A stretch of DNA of 43,091 nucleotides, taken from positions 1 through 43,091 of the forward strand of contig QCNI01000013.1 in assembly GCA_003213255.1 (NCBI GenBank), in the 5' to 3' direction. Source of the stretch: Prochlorococcus sp. AG-424-P16 (lineage in GTDB: Bacteria > Cyanobacteriota > Cyanobacteriia > PCC-6307 > Cyanobiaceae). Positions 1-8,180 of this stretch are shown here, piece after piece (position 1 is the stretch's first letter; every line of letters begins with the position of its first letter). A program made the position numbers and the translations under genes. The notes under the pieces were generated by a model. That model ran no database searches and had not been told where the DNA came from. It saw nothing but the letters and a program-made list of their open reading frames with translations.

Positions 1-324
1 GCAAAGCAAATCTATTCAGAATTTGACAAAATTGATGTTTTAAAATTTCTAAAATTTTCAGGTAATTCTTTTAAACAAGTTTTCGGGGATGGTTATTTGA
101 GACCATTTGAATTGGCAACATTTAGATTAAACAATATGAATGAAATAATCAAAAATTGGAGTGACTATATTCTTAATGAGGAATACCTTCCTCAAAGAGG
201 CGCTTCCTTCTTATTAAATGATCAAAATCAAGTTATTTATAAATTTTTTTCAAATGATGTTCTTGGATATTCATCAAACATGAGGGATCCCTTAGGATTT
301 CTGAATAAATTAATTAAAGACTAG
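1..324 (+). CDS. C-terminal part of a probable peroxiredoxin-like (AhpC/TSA-related) protein, truncated by the window edge
   Basis: The frame is open from base 1, so only the last 107 codons are present and the start lies outside the window. The visible part ends with a stretch in which a polar segment (LPQRGASFLLNDQNQVIYKF) is followed by a short C-terminal helix. This resembles the end of Prx-like2/AhpC-TSA_2 proteins, where a Gly-rich strand precedes 'D..G.v.y' and a final helix. The peroxidatic cysteine region is not in the window, so the family call is inference from the C-terminus alone. A TTG at 97 could be read as a start, but the open frame upstream of it argues against that. The next gene starts 16 bp downstream on the same strand. 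Confidence 0.55.
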   Translation, partial: AKQIYSEFDKIDVLKFLKFSGNSFKQVFGDGYLRPFELATFRLNNMNEIIKNWSDYILNEEYLPQRGASFLLNDQNQVIYKFFSNDVLGYSSNMRDPLGFLNKLIKD

Positions 325-340
325 TTTTTAAAATATTTTT

Positions 341-607
341 ATGAATGTAGATTTATTTGGATATTTTGCAGCGATTTTAACAACCGCTGCTTTTCTACCT
401 CAACTGATAAAAACTTTAAAAACAAAAAAGGCAGATGATGTTTCTTTGACAACCTTAATAATGTTTATCATTGGTGTTTTGTCTTGGATTATTTACGGTT
501 ATAAAATTTCTTCCACACCAATATTGATAGCAAATTTAATTACACTGATTTTAAATTTATTGATATTAATATCTAAAATATATTTTACAAAAAAATTAAA
601 TTTGTAA
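341..607 (+). CDS. SemiSWEET-type sugar transporter (PQ-loop / MtN3 family)
   Basis: This is an 88-residue, very hydrophobic protein with three predicted membrane helices (about residues 5-20, 35-53 and 60-80). The FLPQ motif at residues 18-21 is the PQ-loop proline-glutamine of the MtN3/SWEET fold, followed by the conserved basic cytoplasmic turn (KTLKTKKADDVS) leading into helix 2. Bacterial SemiSWEETs have three helices and dimerise to form a facilitative sugar pore; the length here is typical. The substrate cannot be read from sequence. The gene sits 16 bp after the partial upstream gene on the same strand and may be co-transcribed with it. Confidence 0.85.
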   Translation: MNVDLFGYFAAILTTAAFLPQLIKTLKTKKADDVSLTTLIMFIIGVLSWIIYGYKISSTPILIANLITLILNLLILISKIYFTKKLNL

Positions 608-623
608 AAAATTTTTTTAAAAG

Positions 624-655
624 TAAAAACTTTAGATTAATTACTTAAGTTTTTA
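624..655 (+). terminator. Possible weak hairpin after the SemiSWEET gene
   Basis: A 9-bp perfect inverted repeat (TAAAAACTT at 624-632 and AAGTTTTTA at 647-655) with a 14-nt loop follows the SemiSWEET stop. The stem is almost all A/T and the loop is large, so folding would be weak. The T-run is inside the 3' arm. It is a candidate intrinsic terminator only. Confidence 0.3.
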
Positions 656-683
656 TTAAAATAAAACAAAAAACTTACTTATC

Positions 684-908
684 TTGAAAACTTCAAAATG
701 CTGGGTTTGGTTTAAAGGAAGTCTTAACAATGGCGGATTTTGGAAAGAAGGTTTTACATGTACTTTTGATGAGAACCCAGGAGTTTTAATAGAAAGTCCT
801 GCATACGTAACTTGTCGAGTTCCTACATGGAGAGTTTTGACTAAAGAACCAGAAAATTTATACAAATCTCCTCTAATTCCTGACAAAGCAATCTGGAAAA
901 TAATTTAA
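684..908 (+). CDS. Small conserved-looking protein of unknown function
   Basis: This 74-residue ORF starts at TTG and ends TAA. I do not recognise the family. The protein is rich in aromatic residues and glycine (WVWFKGSLNNGGFW near the N-terminus), with two cysteines and a VPTWRV motif near residues 46-51. Its composition looks like real protein rather than random AT-rich translation, and GC is locally higher than the flanks. An antisense ORF covering 656-886 is the alternative reading, but it encodes a less protein-like, low-complexity sequence. No signal peptide or membrane segment is visible. It stands alone between the SemiSWEET and AEC genes. Confidence 0.6.
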   Translation: MKTSKCWVWFKGSLNNGGFWKEGFTCTFDENPGVLIESPAYVTCRVPTWRVLTKEPENLYKSPLIPDKAIWKII

Positions 909-1114
909 ATACTTAATGAACAATAAAAAACTTTTTGACTGCACTACGGCAAGTTAGTATTGCTTTAATAAATATTTAATTAAATACCATCTACTCTCTT
1001 TTCATAAATATTATTCCTTTCTTAATCCTTGGTTTTCTTCTTGGGAAAAAGAATCCAAAGATTTCAAAATATATTGCAAAACCTCTAATAAGATTTGGCA
1101 TTCCATTAAGTGTA

Positions 1115-1933
1115 ATGGGACTCTTATTAAAAGAAGGCATAGATATAAACCTAATTAAAAGTGCGTTTTTAGCATTCTCTGTAATTGGATTTTTAATTAC
1201 ATTAATAAATTTAATCCCAATTTTTAATAAGAGGCTTCCAAATTACACATTGCAGCTAGCAGGTCTAATAGGTAATACATCATTTCTAGGAATACCAATT
1301 GCGTTAGCTCTTCTACCTTCAACAACCATAAATTTCACAATTGGATTTGATTTAGGGACAACACTTTTCGCTTGGATATTTGGACCTTTTTTTCTTCAAG
1401 AAAAATCCAAAAGCAATTATATCTCAAACATCCAAGGCCTATTAAATGCATTGGTTAACAGTCCTGCATCGAGAGGGATTATTGGTGTACTTCTTGCATA
1501 TCTTTTTCAAATAGATGAAATTTTAGGAGATTTTCTTTGGATTCCTGCAAGAATAGTTATTGCTTTGGCAATAATAATTGTAGGAACAAGACTTGGAATA
1601 ATCACGAATGTAAAGGAAAAGGTTTCGGATCTAAATGAAGAAATTAAATTTTCAATTTTATTAAAATTGTTTATTTTTCCTTTTATTATTTTTTTAGTGT
1701 GCAAATCATTAAATTTTAATTTCTATCAATCATCAGCAGTAATTCTTCAAGCAGGAACCCCAACTGCAATCTCAACGATATTAATGGCGGAGGCTTATGG
1801 TATAAAACAACAAACTGCTTCAAAAATTCTTTTTACTACGACTTTAATTTCAATAATTACAATTCCTCTATTAAAAATATTTATGGGTTTATTTATTGAA
1901 ACAACTTCAATAAAAGCCTCTTTAACTGCATGA
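1115..1933 (+). CDS. AEC-family permease (auxin efflux carrier-like); true 5' end uncertain, possibly damaged
   Basis: From the first ATG (1115) the protein has 272 residues and is almost entirely membrane helices. The pattern is that of AEC/BASS-like permeases, including a Gly-rich GNTSFLGIPIALALL helix and a C-terminal QAGTPTAISTILMAEAYG segment typical of the family. The same frame stays open back to base 980 without ATG, GTG or TTG. The extra residues (NIIPFLILGFLLG, then KKNPKISKYIAKP) look like the missing first helix and loop of this family. A start at ATA 1004 would give 309 residues, the usual family length. Further upstream, a TTG at 935 is cut off by an in-frame TAA at 977. The ATG at 1115 is therefore probably not the ancestral start. 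Substrate unknown. Confidence 0.75.
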   Translation: MGLLLKEGIDINLIKSAFLAFSVIGFLITLINLIPIFNKRLPNYTLQLAGLIGNTSFLGIPIALALLPSTTINFTIGFDLGTTLFAWIFGPFFLQEKSKSNYISNIQGLLNALVNSPASRGIIGVLLAYLFQIDEILGDFLWIPARIVIALAIIIVGTRLGIITNVKEKVSDLNEEIKFSILLKLFIFPFIIFLVCKSLNFNFYQSSAVILQAGTPTAISTILMAEAYGIKQQTASKILFTTTLISIITIPLLKIFMGLFIETTSIKASLTA

Positions 1934-1992
1934 ATAATGAATAATGTAAAGATTATATCCTGATAACTAAATAATGTCTTAAGATTTAAGTT

Positions 1993-2244
1993 ATGAAGTC
2001 AGCAAACCCTGAAAATGAATATATTCCTTTAGATCTTAGGATTTCTGTGAGGAGGGATACTCTACGGCTTATCTCTGAAATGGCTCAAGATATGGGAATA
2101 AGCATTAATGAAGTTTTTAGTTTTTTAGCCGAAGATTCTGTTGTCGATCTAGAGTTAATGGAAGATTTGAATAATATAGATATCCCCAGTAAGTGCAGCC
2201 TTGATGATCTAAAAAAAGCTCTTCTTAAAAAAAGACTTTGTTAA
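1993..2244 (+). CDS. Ribbon-helix-helix-like small protein (possible CopG/Arc-type DNA-binding)
   Basis: This is an 83-residue soluble protein. Residues 12-50 show a short strand (IPLDLRISVRRD) followed by two helices separated by a glycine turn (MAQDMGISINEVFSFLAED). That is the layout of ribbon-helix-helix regulators. The C-terminal third is acidic and ends in a lysine-rich helix. The family call is from pattern only. No toxin-like partner is adjacent: the preceding gene is a permease, and the following gene is convergent and overlaps its 3' end by 4 bp. Target unknown. Confidence 0.55.
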   Translation: MKSANPENEYIPLDLRISVRRDTLRLISEMAQDMGISINEVFSFLAEDSVVDLELMEDLNNIDIPSKCSLDDLKKALLKKRLC

Positions 2245-4046
2245 AATTTTTCAACTTTTCTATTTTTCCAGTCGGATTTATAACCACTATTCACTAAAAA
2301 TTTCGAATAATTATTTAAATCACTTTTTTGAATTCGCCATAATTTATAAATCCCAAATTCACCCAATTTTTGATGATTAATTTTTGACCATTGCTGTCGG
2401 CGGGAAGAGTATTCATCTATGACGACCAATAGAGATTTGTATTCATAATCGGGTTGATCCTCATAATTTTCTCGTCTATCAGTATTTAGCCTTTCTGACA
2501 GATTAATTAATCCCTCTTCAGTGCTTGGTTCATAAAAAACTATTTGCCTAGAATAAAAATGCAATGAAGGCTTTCTTATACCAATCATTGCTAAAGTTTC
2601 CCTCCCCTCGCGAATATCTGAAATTAATTTTGAGATATTTCTCAAAGGTAATTGCCTAGAAGTATCTGCTAATTTTCTAATTGGTGACATCAAAAAGGAT
2701 TGGGCAATTAAAAGTAAAATTTGAAGATAAACAAGAATATTTCTGGATTTTAAAGAAAATAAAATTATTGCGAGCAGTGTAAATGAAGAGAAGAATAATT
2801 TGGCTTTAAAAATTATCCCAGAGCTTATTAGTTCAGATGCAAGATTAGGCATTTCAGGATCATTTATTGAACTTAACCAATTATTTGAGAAAAAGAATGC
2901 CATCGAAACACCGAACAAAATTAAAATATTAAAAATCCATAAATATAGATAACTTTTACTTGAATTTTTTAAGTTTATAAAGCTATTACTAATTAAAATT
3001 GCCGCTGCTGGAGTAGCTGGCAACCAATAGCTTGGTAGTTTTGTGGCAGAAAGGCTAAAGAAAATAAAAACTGATGTTAACCAACATAGAGAATAGGTAA
3101 AAAGGGTATCAGTGACATTGCAACTTTGTATTGAACTTTTCAAGAAATCCTCAAAGGCTTTGAATATCCCGTGATACAAAAAAGGGGTAAATGGTAATGA
3201 AGCTAATATCATTATGTAAAGAAAAAACCAGAATGGTTCGGCATGATTATTTACAACTGAGGTATATCTTTGAAAATTATGGTAACCAAAAAAATTATCC
3301 CAAAAAGGCTTTCCCTCTTTTATGAGTTCTAATATGTACCATGGAACGCTTATGAGTATTGTTATTAAAAAACCTTTCTTAGGATTTATCTTACATAGCA
3401 AAGTTTTCCAATTCTTCTGACTAAACAAGAAAGATGTAATAGTCAATAATGCCAAAACAAATGCAACAGGTCCTTTAGTTAAAATTGCAAAACCTAAAAA
3501 TACCCACGCTGAAATACATTGGCCATTATTTTCACTTGCCATTCTTCTCCAAAACAAAAGCAGGCTTATCCCCAGGGTTCCAGTTAAAAGGGCATCACTC
3601 ACAGCAGTTCTACTCCAGATAATTATTAAAGGAGACAAAGCAAAACCCAATGATGCAACTATTGGGGTGAGGAATTGCCTATCACTCTTCTGTGGCCAGC
3701 AAAACAAAGTATCTCCAATTATCAACATTAAAAATAATGATCCCAAAGCTGAAGGAAGTCTTGCTGAGAGTGTCCCGTAACTATCCCAGATCTCATTTTT
3801 CGGCAATGAGTAAAAAAAACCCATTAGCCAATACGTTAATGGAGGCTTATCAAAACGGAACATTCCATTGACCTTTGGAGTTATCCAGTCACCAGATTCA
3901 CTCATCGCCCTTGCTGTAGCGGCAAATAAAGGGGGAGTTTCATCCACAAGTCCTGTAATACCTAAACCTAAAATAAATATAATGATCCCACAAACTAAAA
4001 CTATCATTAAGGTTATAAGCCTTTTTTTTGAGTTAAGGAGATTCAT
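2241..4046 (-). CDS. ArnT/PMT-like membrane glycosyltransferase (GT-C fold, GT39/GT83-like)
   Basis: This 601-residue integral membrane protein has an N-terminal signal-anchor helix followed by the conserved acidic first loop, DETPPLFAATARAM at about residues 35-48, and then FDKPPL at 65-70. That pair is the signature of the dolichyl-phosphate-mannose mannosyltransferase/ArnT superfamily, in which the acidic residue is catalytic and polyprenyl-phosphate sugars are donors. About ten to twelve helices follow, with a soluble C-terminal tail of about 150 residues. The acceptor (lipid A, protein or other) cannot be read. It is the last gene of a leftward trio, 6 bp after the BGluT-like gene. Confidence 0.85.
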   Translation of the reverse strand: MNLLNSKKRLITLMIVLVCGIIIFILGLGITGLVDETPPLFAATARAMSESGDWITPKVNGMFRFDKPPLTYWLMGFFYSLPKNEIWDSYGTLSARLPSALGSLFLMLIIGDTLFCWPQKSDRQFLTPIVASLGFALSPLIIIWSRTAVSDALLTGTLGISLLLFWRRMASENNGQCISAWVFLGFAILTKGPVAFVLALLTITSFLFSQKNWKTLLCKINPKKGFLITILISVPWYILELIKEGKPFWDNFFGYHNFQRYTSVVNNHAEPFWFFLYIMILASLPFTPFLYHGIFKAFEDFLKSSIQSCNVTDTLFTYSLCWLTSVFIFFSLSATKLPSYWLPATPAAAILISNSFINLKNSSKSYLYLWIFNILILFGVSMAFFFSNNWLSSINDPEMPNLASELISSGIIFKAKLFFSSFTLLAIILFSLKSRNILVYLQILLLIAQSFLMSPIRKLADTSRQLPLRNISKLISDIREGRETLAMIGIRKPSLHFYSRQIVFYEPSTEEGLINLSERLNTDRRENYEDQPDYEYKSLLVVIDEYSSRRQQWSKINHQKLGEFGIYKLWRIQKSDLNNYSKFLVNSGYKSDWKNRKVEKF

Positions 4047-4052
4047 TTAATA

Positions 4053-5129
4053 TTATTTATATTCATGCATTACCTTATTAAGCCAGTTAACAACTTTGTT
4101 AGCAAATATATCTGAGGAGGCATTTTTTTCTACCCATTCTCTACATTTCTGACGTTTTATTTTTTCAATAATCTCAACATAATAAAGCATATTTTTTTTA
4201 TCGTCAGGATCAGCAAGATAACCTGTTTGGCCATGCTGAATAATTTCACTAGGTCCTCCCCTTTTATAAGCTATAACAGGCACCCCACAGGCTAAAGCTT
4301 CAACAATTACATTCCCATATGCCTCATTCCACTTCGGAGTATTTAGCAACCCTCTACATTTACCAAGTTCTTTTTGTAATTCATCGGTTGATAAAAACCC
4401 CATCCAATCTATAGCTCCTTGAGGGAATGATTTTTCTATCTTTGAGGCATACATCTCATCTTCTATAAATCCCCAAACTTTTAATTTTTCCCCAAGTTGA
4501 TCTGCCACATAAACTGCATCCTCCAAACCTTTCTCTGGAGCCACTCTTCCAACCCATGCCAAGGGTCCCTCAACTGAATCTTGAAAAATATAATTATCTA
4601 GATTAAAGCCATTCCCAATAATTATTGGTTTTTTTATGAATGGATAATCATTAGCCTGAATTTTCGAATGAAAAGCAAAATTATTTGGATATTTAGCATA
4701 TACCTTAGAGATTAAATTACTGATTACTGAACTTTCAGAACCCATACTAATAATATGAGCAATGGGTATTTCTAAATTTAGAGTCATCCAGATAGGCAAC
4801 CAATCATAGGACAAGTTCAACAATACATCTGCGTGTTTAGCGATATCTATTCCCTTTTCAAGCATTCCCGCTAATAGTGAATTGTCTGGAATACTCACGT
4901 GAGAATTGAAATCTTGATGTTGCCAACTAATTTGATCTTCACCTTCCACAAAATGTAATTTCGCAGTTACATTACTTTCATGTAACTTTGAATCTTTTGG
5001 AGCTACAACCTCAACAGAATGACCTAAAGAAATTAAACCTGAAACTAAAGAATTTAAAGTTAATTCAACTCCACCACCTTTACCACTACCCAAGAATCCT
5101 ATTGGAGTACTAATCAAAACTATTCTCAT
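4053..5129 (-). CDS. GT4 glycosyltransferase, probable UDP-glucose:tetrahydrobiopterin glucosyltransferase (BGluT-like)
   Basis: This 358-residue protein has the GT-B fold. The N-terminal domain has a glycine loop (GSGKGGGVELTL, about residues 14-25), and the C-terminal domain has WVGRVAPEKGLEDA plus the family-4 'E-x7-E' region (EAYGNVIVEALACG). The combination of GGGVELTL, YDWLP, HIISMGS, STDELQ..LG.C and TPKW.EA matches from memory the Synechococcus PCC 7942 enzyme that glucosylates tetrahydrobiopterin. No pterin-biosynthesis gene is adjacent, so the substrate rests on homology only; a general GT4 role in surface glycans is the alternative. It sits between an EamA transporter gene (28 bp upstream) and a GT-C gene (6 bp downstream), likely one operon. 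Confidence 0.75.
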   Translation of the reverse strand: MRIVLISTPIGFLGSGKGGGVELTLNSLVSGLISLGHSVEVVAPKDSKLHESNVTAKLHFVEGEDQISWQHQDFNSHVSIPDNSLLAGMLEKGIDIAKHADVLLNLSYDWLPIWMTLNLEIPIAHIISMGSESSVISNLISKVYAKYPNNFAFHSKIQANDYPFIKKPIIIGNGFNLDNYIFQDSVEGPLAWVGRVAPEKGLEDAVYVADQLGEKLKVWGFIEDEMYASKIEKSFPQGAIDWMGFLSTDELQKELGKCRGLLNTPKWNEAYGNVIVEALACGVPVIAYKRGGPSEIIQHGQTGYLADPDDKKNMLYYVEIIEKIKRQKCREWVEKNASSDIFANKVVNWLNKVMHEYK

Positions 5130-5157
5130 TATTAGACTTTTTACAAAAAGACACTAA

Positions 5158-6099
5158 TTAAATAGTAGTGTCAGAGAACTTATTTTCCCATAAACTCTTT
5201 CGCCGGCTAACAAGAAATACCGAGATTAGAACAAACACTACTCCAATCCACTGAACAATAGTGAGCCTTTCATCTAACCAAACACCTCCACTAAGAAGAG
5301 CAAATACAGGAGTTAAAAATGCAAGAGTACTAAATCCTGTTATTTCTTTATTATTAGCAAAATAGAAAAACAATCCGTACGCTATTGCTCCTCCAAAAAT
5401 ACTTGCAAATGACATAAGTCCCCAATCAAATAGGGACCAATCCGGAATTATTTTGAAACTTGATTGTAAGCAGTGCCTAATAATTAAGGGCAAACCTCCT
5501 AAAACCATATGCCAACCCGTAACTGCAACTGGATCACTTTTAGTACAAGTGAATCTAATTAAAATTGTTCCTAATGCCATAGCTAAAGAAGCTGCAAGCA
5601 TCCAGAGCTCTCCAAAGTTAAAAGCAACATCATTTATAGACTTATCAGACATCAACCACCAATTACCTAAAAATTCTTGAGGTACTCCTAAAAATACTAT
5701 TCCTCCTAATCCGAAAAGTAGTCCTAACCAACCTATTGGATTAATTAAATTTCCAAAAATTGCTCTTGCTAAAATAGCTACCAAAAGAGGTTGAGAATCA
5801 ATTAAGACAGAACCTAAACCTGCTCCAGTCTTTTGGATACCATAAGTTAAAAAAAACTGAAAAAAAGTAGCATCGACAATTGTAAATACAAAAAACCACT
5901 TCAAATCACATCTATAAATTTTTAAATCTCTTTTTAACAAATATGTTGTAATTAGAACAAGAATCCCTGCAGGAAGTAATCTTAAAGAAGCCACAAACTC
6001 CGGGCCAGCATTAGCTACTAAGGGAGTCATAGCAGCCATTGAAGTACCCCAAAGCGCAAAAGGGAGAATCATTAAAAACCAATTTAGGATTGAATTCAT
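5158..6099 (-). CDS. DMT-superfamily (EamA) transporter
   Basis: The 313-residue protein has about ten membrane helices arranged as two EamA repeats (about residues 5-140 and 150-300). Helix 1 carries PFALWGTSMAAMTPLV and the second repeat ends with FLTPVFALLSGGVWLDERL followed by the last helix, both characteristic of EamA proteins. The tail after about residue 298 is short and basic. Family members move small metabolites across the inner membrane; the substrate is not predictable. It is the first gene of the leftward trio with the BGluT-like and GT-C genes. It diverges from sppA across only 52 bp (6100-6151), which must hold both promoters. Confidence 0.85.
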   Translation of the reverse strand: MNSILNWFLMILPFALWGTSMAAMTPLVANAGPEFVASLRLLPAGILVLITTYLLKRDLKIYRCDLKWFFVFTIVDATFFQFFLTYGIQKTGAGLGSVLIDSQPLLVAILARAIFGNLINPIGWLGLLFGLGGIVFLGVPQEFLGNWWLMSDKSINDVAFNFGELWMLAASLAMALGTILIRFTCTKSDPVAVTGWHMVLGGLPLIIRHCLQSSFKIIPDWSLFDWGLMSFASIFGGAIAYGLFFYFANNKEITGFSTLAFLTPVFALLSGGVWLDERLTIVQWIGVVFVLISVFLVSRRKSLWENKFSDTTI

Positions 6100-6151
6100 T
6101 AGTTCTGCTGATAATCTTTTTAAAGTAGTTTTATGTTTTTACCTTAAAAGA

Positions 6152-6961
6152 ATGATTTGGCCTTTTAGACGAAAGTCAAAAAAAAGAATGGCTCGTATAG
6201 TTATAGATGAGCCTATTACAAGTTCAACAAGAGTTTCTGTCCTTAAAGCTCTTAAACAAATTGAGGATAGAGAATTTCCTGCTTTAATCGTGAGAATTGA
6301 TTCGCCAGGTGGTACTGTCGGGGATAGCCAAGAAATATATTCTGCTATTAAAAGACTAAAAGATAAAGGATGTAAAGTCATTGCTAGCTTTGGTAATATC
6401 TCGGCATCTGGAGGTGTTTACATTGGTGTTGCATCTGACAAAATAGTTGCGAATCCAGGAACAATTACAGGTTCTATTGGTGTGATTATAAGAGGAAATA
6501 ATTTATCTGAATTATTAGATAAAGTTGGTATTAAATTTGAAACCGTTAAAAGCGGTGTGTTTAAAGATATACTTTCTCCTGATAAGCCTTTAAGTGAGGA
6601 AGGGAGGAGTTTGCTACAAGGCTTAATTGATGAAAGCTACAAACAATTTACTGAAGCTGTTGCTGATGGAAGAAATTTACCTGTTGAAGAAGTAAGGAAA
6701 TTTGCCGATGGGAGAATTTTTACTGGTACTCAAGCTAAAGAACTAGGACTAGTTGATGAGGTTGGAGATGAATTTTTTGCAAGGGAACTAGCTGCAGAGA
6801 TGGTTAATATTGACCCTAAAATTCAACCCCTAACATTTGGTAAGAAAAAGAAAAAAATACTTGGACTAATTCCTGGAAGTAAAATGATTGAGAAAATTAT
6901 CAATAATATCTTTTTTGAGTTTGATTCATCCAATAAAGTACTTTGGTTATACAAGCCCTAA
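6152..6961 (+). CDS. sppA: Signal peptide peptidase SppA (short, single-domain type)
   Basis: The 269-residue serine protease belongs to the S49/ClpP-like fold. Seen in the sequence: IDSPGG at residues 49-54 (oxyanion region), the nucleophile in SASGG (Ser86), and the general-base lysine in SGVFKDILSPD (Lys138). These match the Ser-Lys dyad of single-domain SppA in Bacillus and cyanobacteria rather than the double-length E. coli enzyme. The N-terminus (IWPFRRKSKKR) is short and basic with no clear membrane anchor, so membrane association may differ from classical SppA. Role: breakdown of leftover signal peptides in the membrane. aroH starts 6 bp downstream, suggesting a two-gene operon. Confidence 0.92.
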   Translation: MIWPFRRKSKKRMARIVIDEPITSSTRVSVLKALKQIEDREFPALIVRIDSPGGTVGDSQEIYSAIKRLKDKGCKVIASFGNISASGGVYIGVASDKIVANPGTITGSIGVIIRGNNLSELLDKVGIKFETVKSGVFKDILSPDKPLSEEGRSLLQGLIDESYKQFTEAVADGRNLPVEEVRKFADGRIFTGTQAKELGLVDEVGDEFFARELAAEMVNIDPKIQPLTFGKKKKKILGLIPGSKMIEKIINNIFFEFDSSNKVLWLYKP

Positions 6962-6967
6962 ATCTAT

Positions 6968-7351
6968 ATGTCTGAAAAAATGAAAGATGATTATAAAATT
7001 ACATTTATTCGTGGAGCCACCACAGCATCTGGGAATTCTGTTAAGGAAATAGAAGTTGCCGTAGTGGAATTAATTAATGAATTAATTTCACGCAACGATT
7101 TGATTAGGACGAACATACTATCCATTACATTCACAGCGACAAAAGATTTAAATGCATGTTTTCCAGCTTCCATTGCAAGGAAATTTAATGGACTTGATTC
7201 AGTAGCCTTCATAGACTGCCAACAAATGCACGTATCTAATGATGTTGATTTTTGTATAAGAATAATGGCTCAAGTTTTATTGCCACCCAACTATGCAATA
7301 AAGCACCCTTATTTAAGAGGCGCTGCAAAATTAAGGACAGATAGATGTTAA
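6968..7351 (+). CDS. aroH: Chorismate mutase, AroH class
   Basis: The 127-residue protein converts chorismate to prephenate for phenylalanine and tyrosine synthesis. It shows the AroH hallmarks in order: RGATT near residues 15-19, a helix with a conserved Glu (SVKEIEVAVVELINELI), the strand TFTATKDLNACFPA (compare SATPDLHAVFPA in Bacillus AroH), CIRIM, and a C-terminal YLRGAAKLR holding the active-site arginine region. The length is standard for this trimeric pseudo-alpha/beta barrel family. It follows sppA with 6 bp between the genes; the pairing is metabolic coincidence as far as can be seen. No regulatory ACT domain is attached. Confidence 0.92.
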   Translation: MSEKMKDDYKITFIRGATTASGNSVKEIEVAVVELINELISRNDLIRTNILSITFTATKDLNACFPASIARKFNGLDSVAFIDCQQMHVSNDVDFCIRIMAQVLLPPNYAIKHPYLRGAAKLRTDRC

Positions 7352-7421
7352 CCTTAGATAAATGATTTTTCTGCTTTAAATTTGAATAGCACGAACTAAA
7401 CCTTTTAATTCCATTCGCTTA

Positions 7422-8000
7422 ATGTTTAAAATCGCAAAGAAACTTAATTTAAATCTTAAAATTTTAAGATTTTTTCTTATCCCCACAATTTTTGTTTCTA
7501 CTCCTTTTTTTAATTACATCCAAGAGGCTAAAGCAGGATTTGAATTTCAGTGGGATCAAGACTCTAATTTTAGAAGATTAAAGTGGTTTCAAAAAGAAAA
7601 TAGAAAAAGATATAGAAATACAATTTATTTTTTCTTCAGGCCATCTGATAGAAAAACTGATCTCTTAAAAATTAATCTAGCAATTCCAAAGACCTTTAAA
7701 TCCACTCTAAATGACGAAAAAATTAGTTTTTGCAAAGTAAAAATAGGTGGGTTTGATGGTAGAACTAAATGTTTAGAAGACATCCCAGCTGATTTAGAAA
7801 TCAAGACTGATGAATCAGGCTTACGTTCACTGGATATTTACCCCTACAGCCCAATTCCTTCTAACAAAGACAGTTATGCAATAGTCTTTAAAATCTTTAA
7901 TCCAAAAAATTCAGGTTTATATCAATTTCATTCATTTGGGCAACCTAAAGGAAAATCATTTACAAGTTATTTAGGAAGCTGGACTATAGTGATCGATTAA
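7422..8000 (+). CDS. DUF2808 domain protein, exported
   Basis: This 192-residue protein has a Sec signal peptide: basic N-terminus, hydrophobic core at about residues 15-31, and a likely cleavage after AKA (residues 36-38). The mature part starts FEFQWDQDSNFRRLKW and carries a beta-rich region with TIYFFFRPSDRKTDLLKI and CKVKIGGFDGRTKC, recognisable as the cyanobacterial DUF2808 family. Two cysteines in the mature part could form a disulfide. Function is unknown; an extracytoplasmic location is predicted. It precedes rpmH by 30 bp on the same strand. Confidence 0.8.
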   Translation: MFKIAKKLNLNLKILRFFLIPTIFVSTPFFNYIQEAKAGFEFQWDQDSNFRRLKWFQKENRKRYRNTIYFFFRPSDRKTDLLKINLAIPKTFKSTLNDEKISFCKVKIGGFDGRTKCLEDIPADLEIKTDESGLRSLDIYPYSPIPSNKDSYAIVFKIFNPKNSGLYQFHSFGQPKGKSFTSYLGSWTIVID

Positions 8001-8030
8001 ATGATAAATTAAATAAGGACAATTAAACAA

Positions 8031-8168
8031 ATGACTAAAAGAACTTTTGGCGGAACTTCAAGGAAAAGAAAACGTGTATCTGGTTTTAGAGTAAGAATGC
8101 GTTCCCATACAGGCAGAAGAGTTATTAAAAGCAGAAGACAAAAAGGTAGAGAGAGAATAGCTGTATAA
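8031..8168 (+). CDS. rpmH: 50S ribosomal protein L34
   Basis: This 45-codon gene starts at ATG and ends TAA. The product begins [20 protein letters not shown] and continues with [17 protein letters not shown], the near-invariant L34 pattern. The protein is highly basic and binds 23S rRNA in the large subunit. The start is fixed by the MTKRT opening of cyanobacterial L34. A purine-rich AAGGA occurs 13-17 bases before the ATG, a little far for a standard ribosome binding site. rnpA follows after 12 bp, the classic rpmH-rnpA arrangement. Confidence 0.97.
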
Positions 8169-8180
8169 CTTCAATTTTAT

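Noticed and set aside
656..886. 76-residue leftward ORF opposite the gene at 684-908
   Set aside because: It is antisense to a more protein-like ORF, and its translation is low-complexity near the ends; treated as a shadow.
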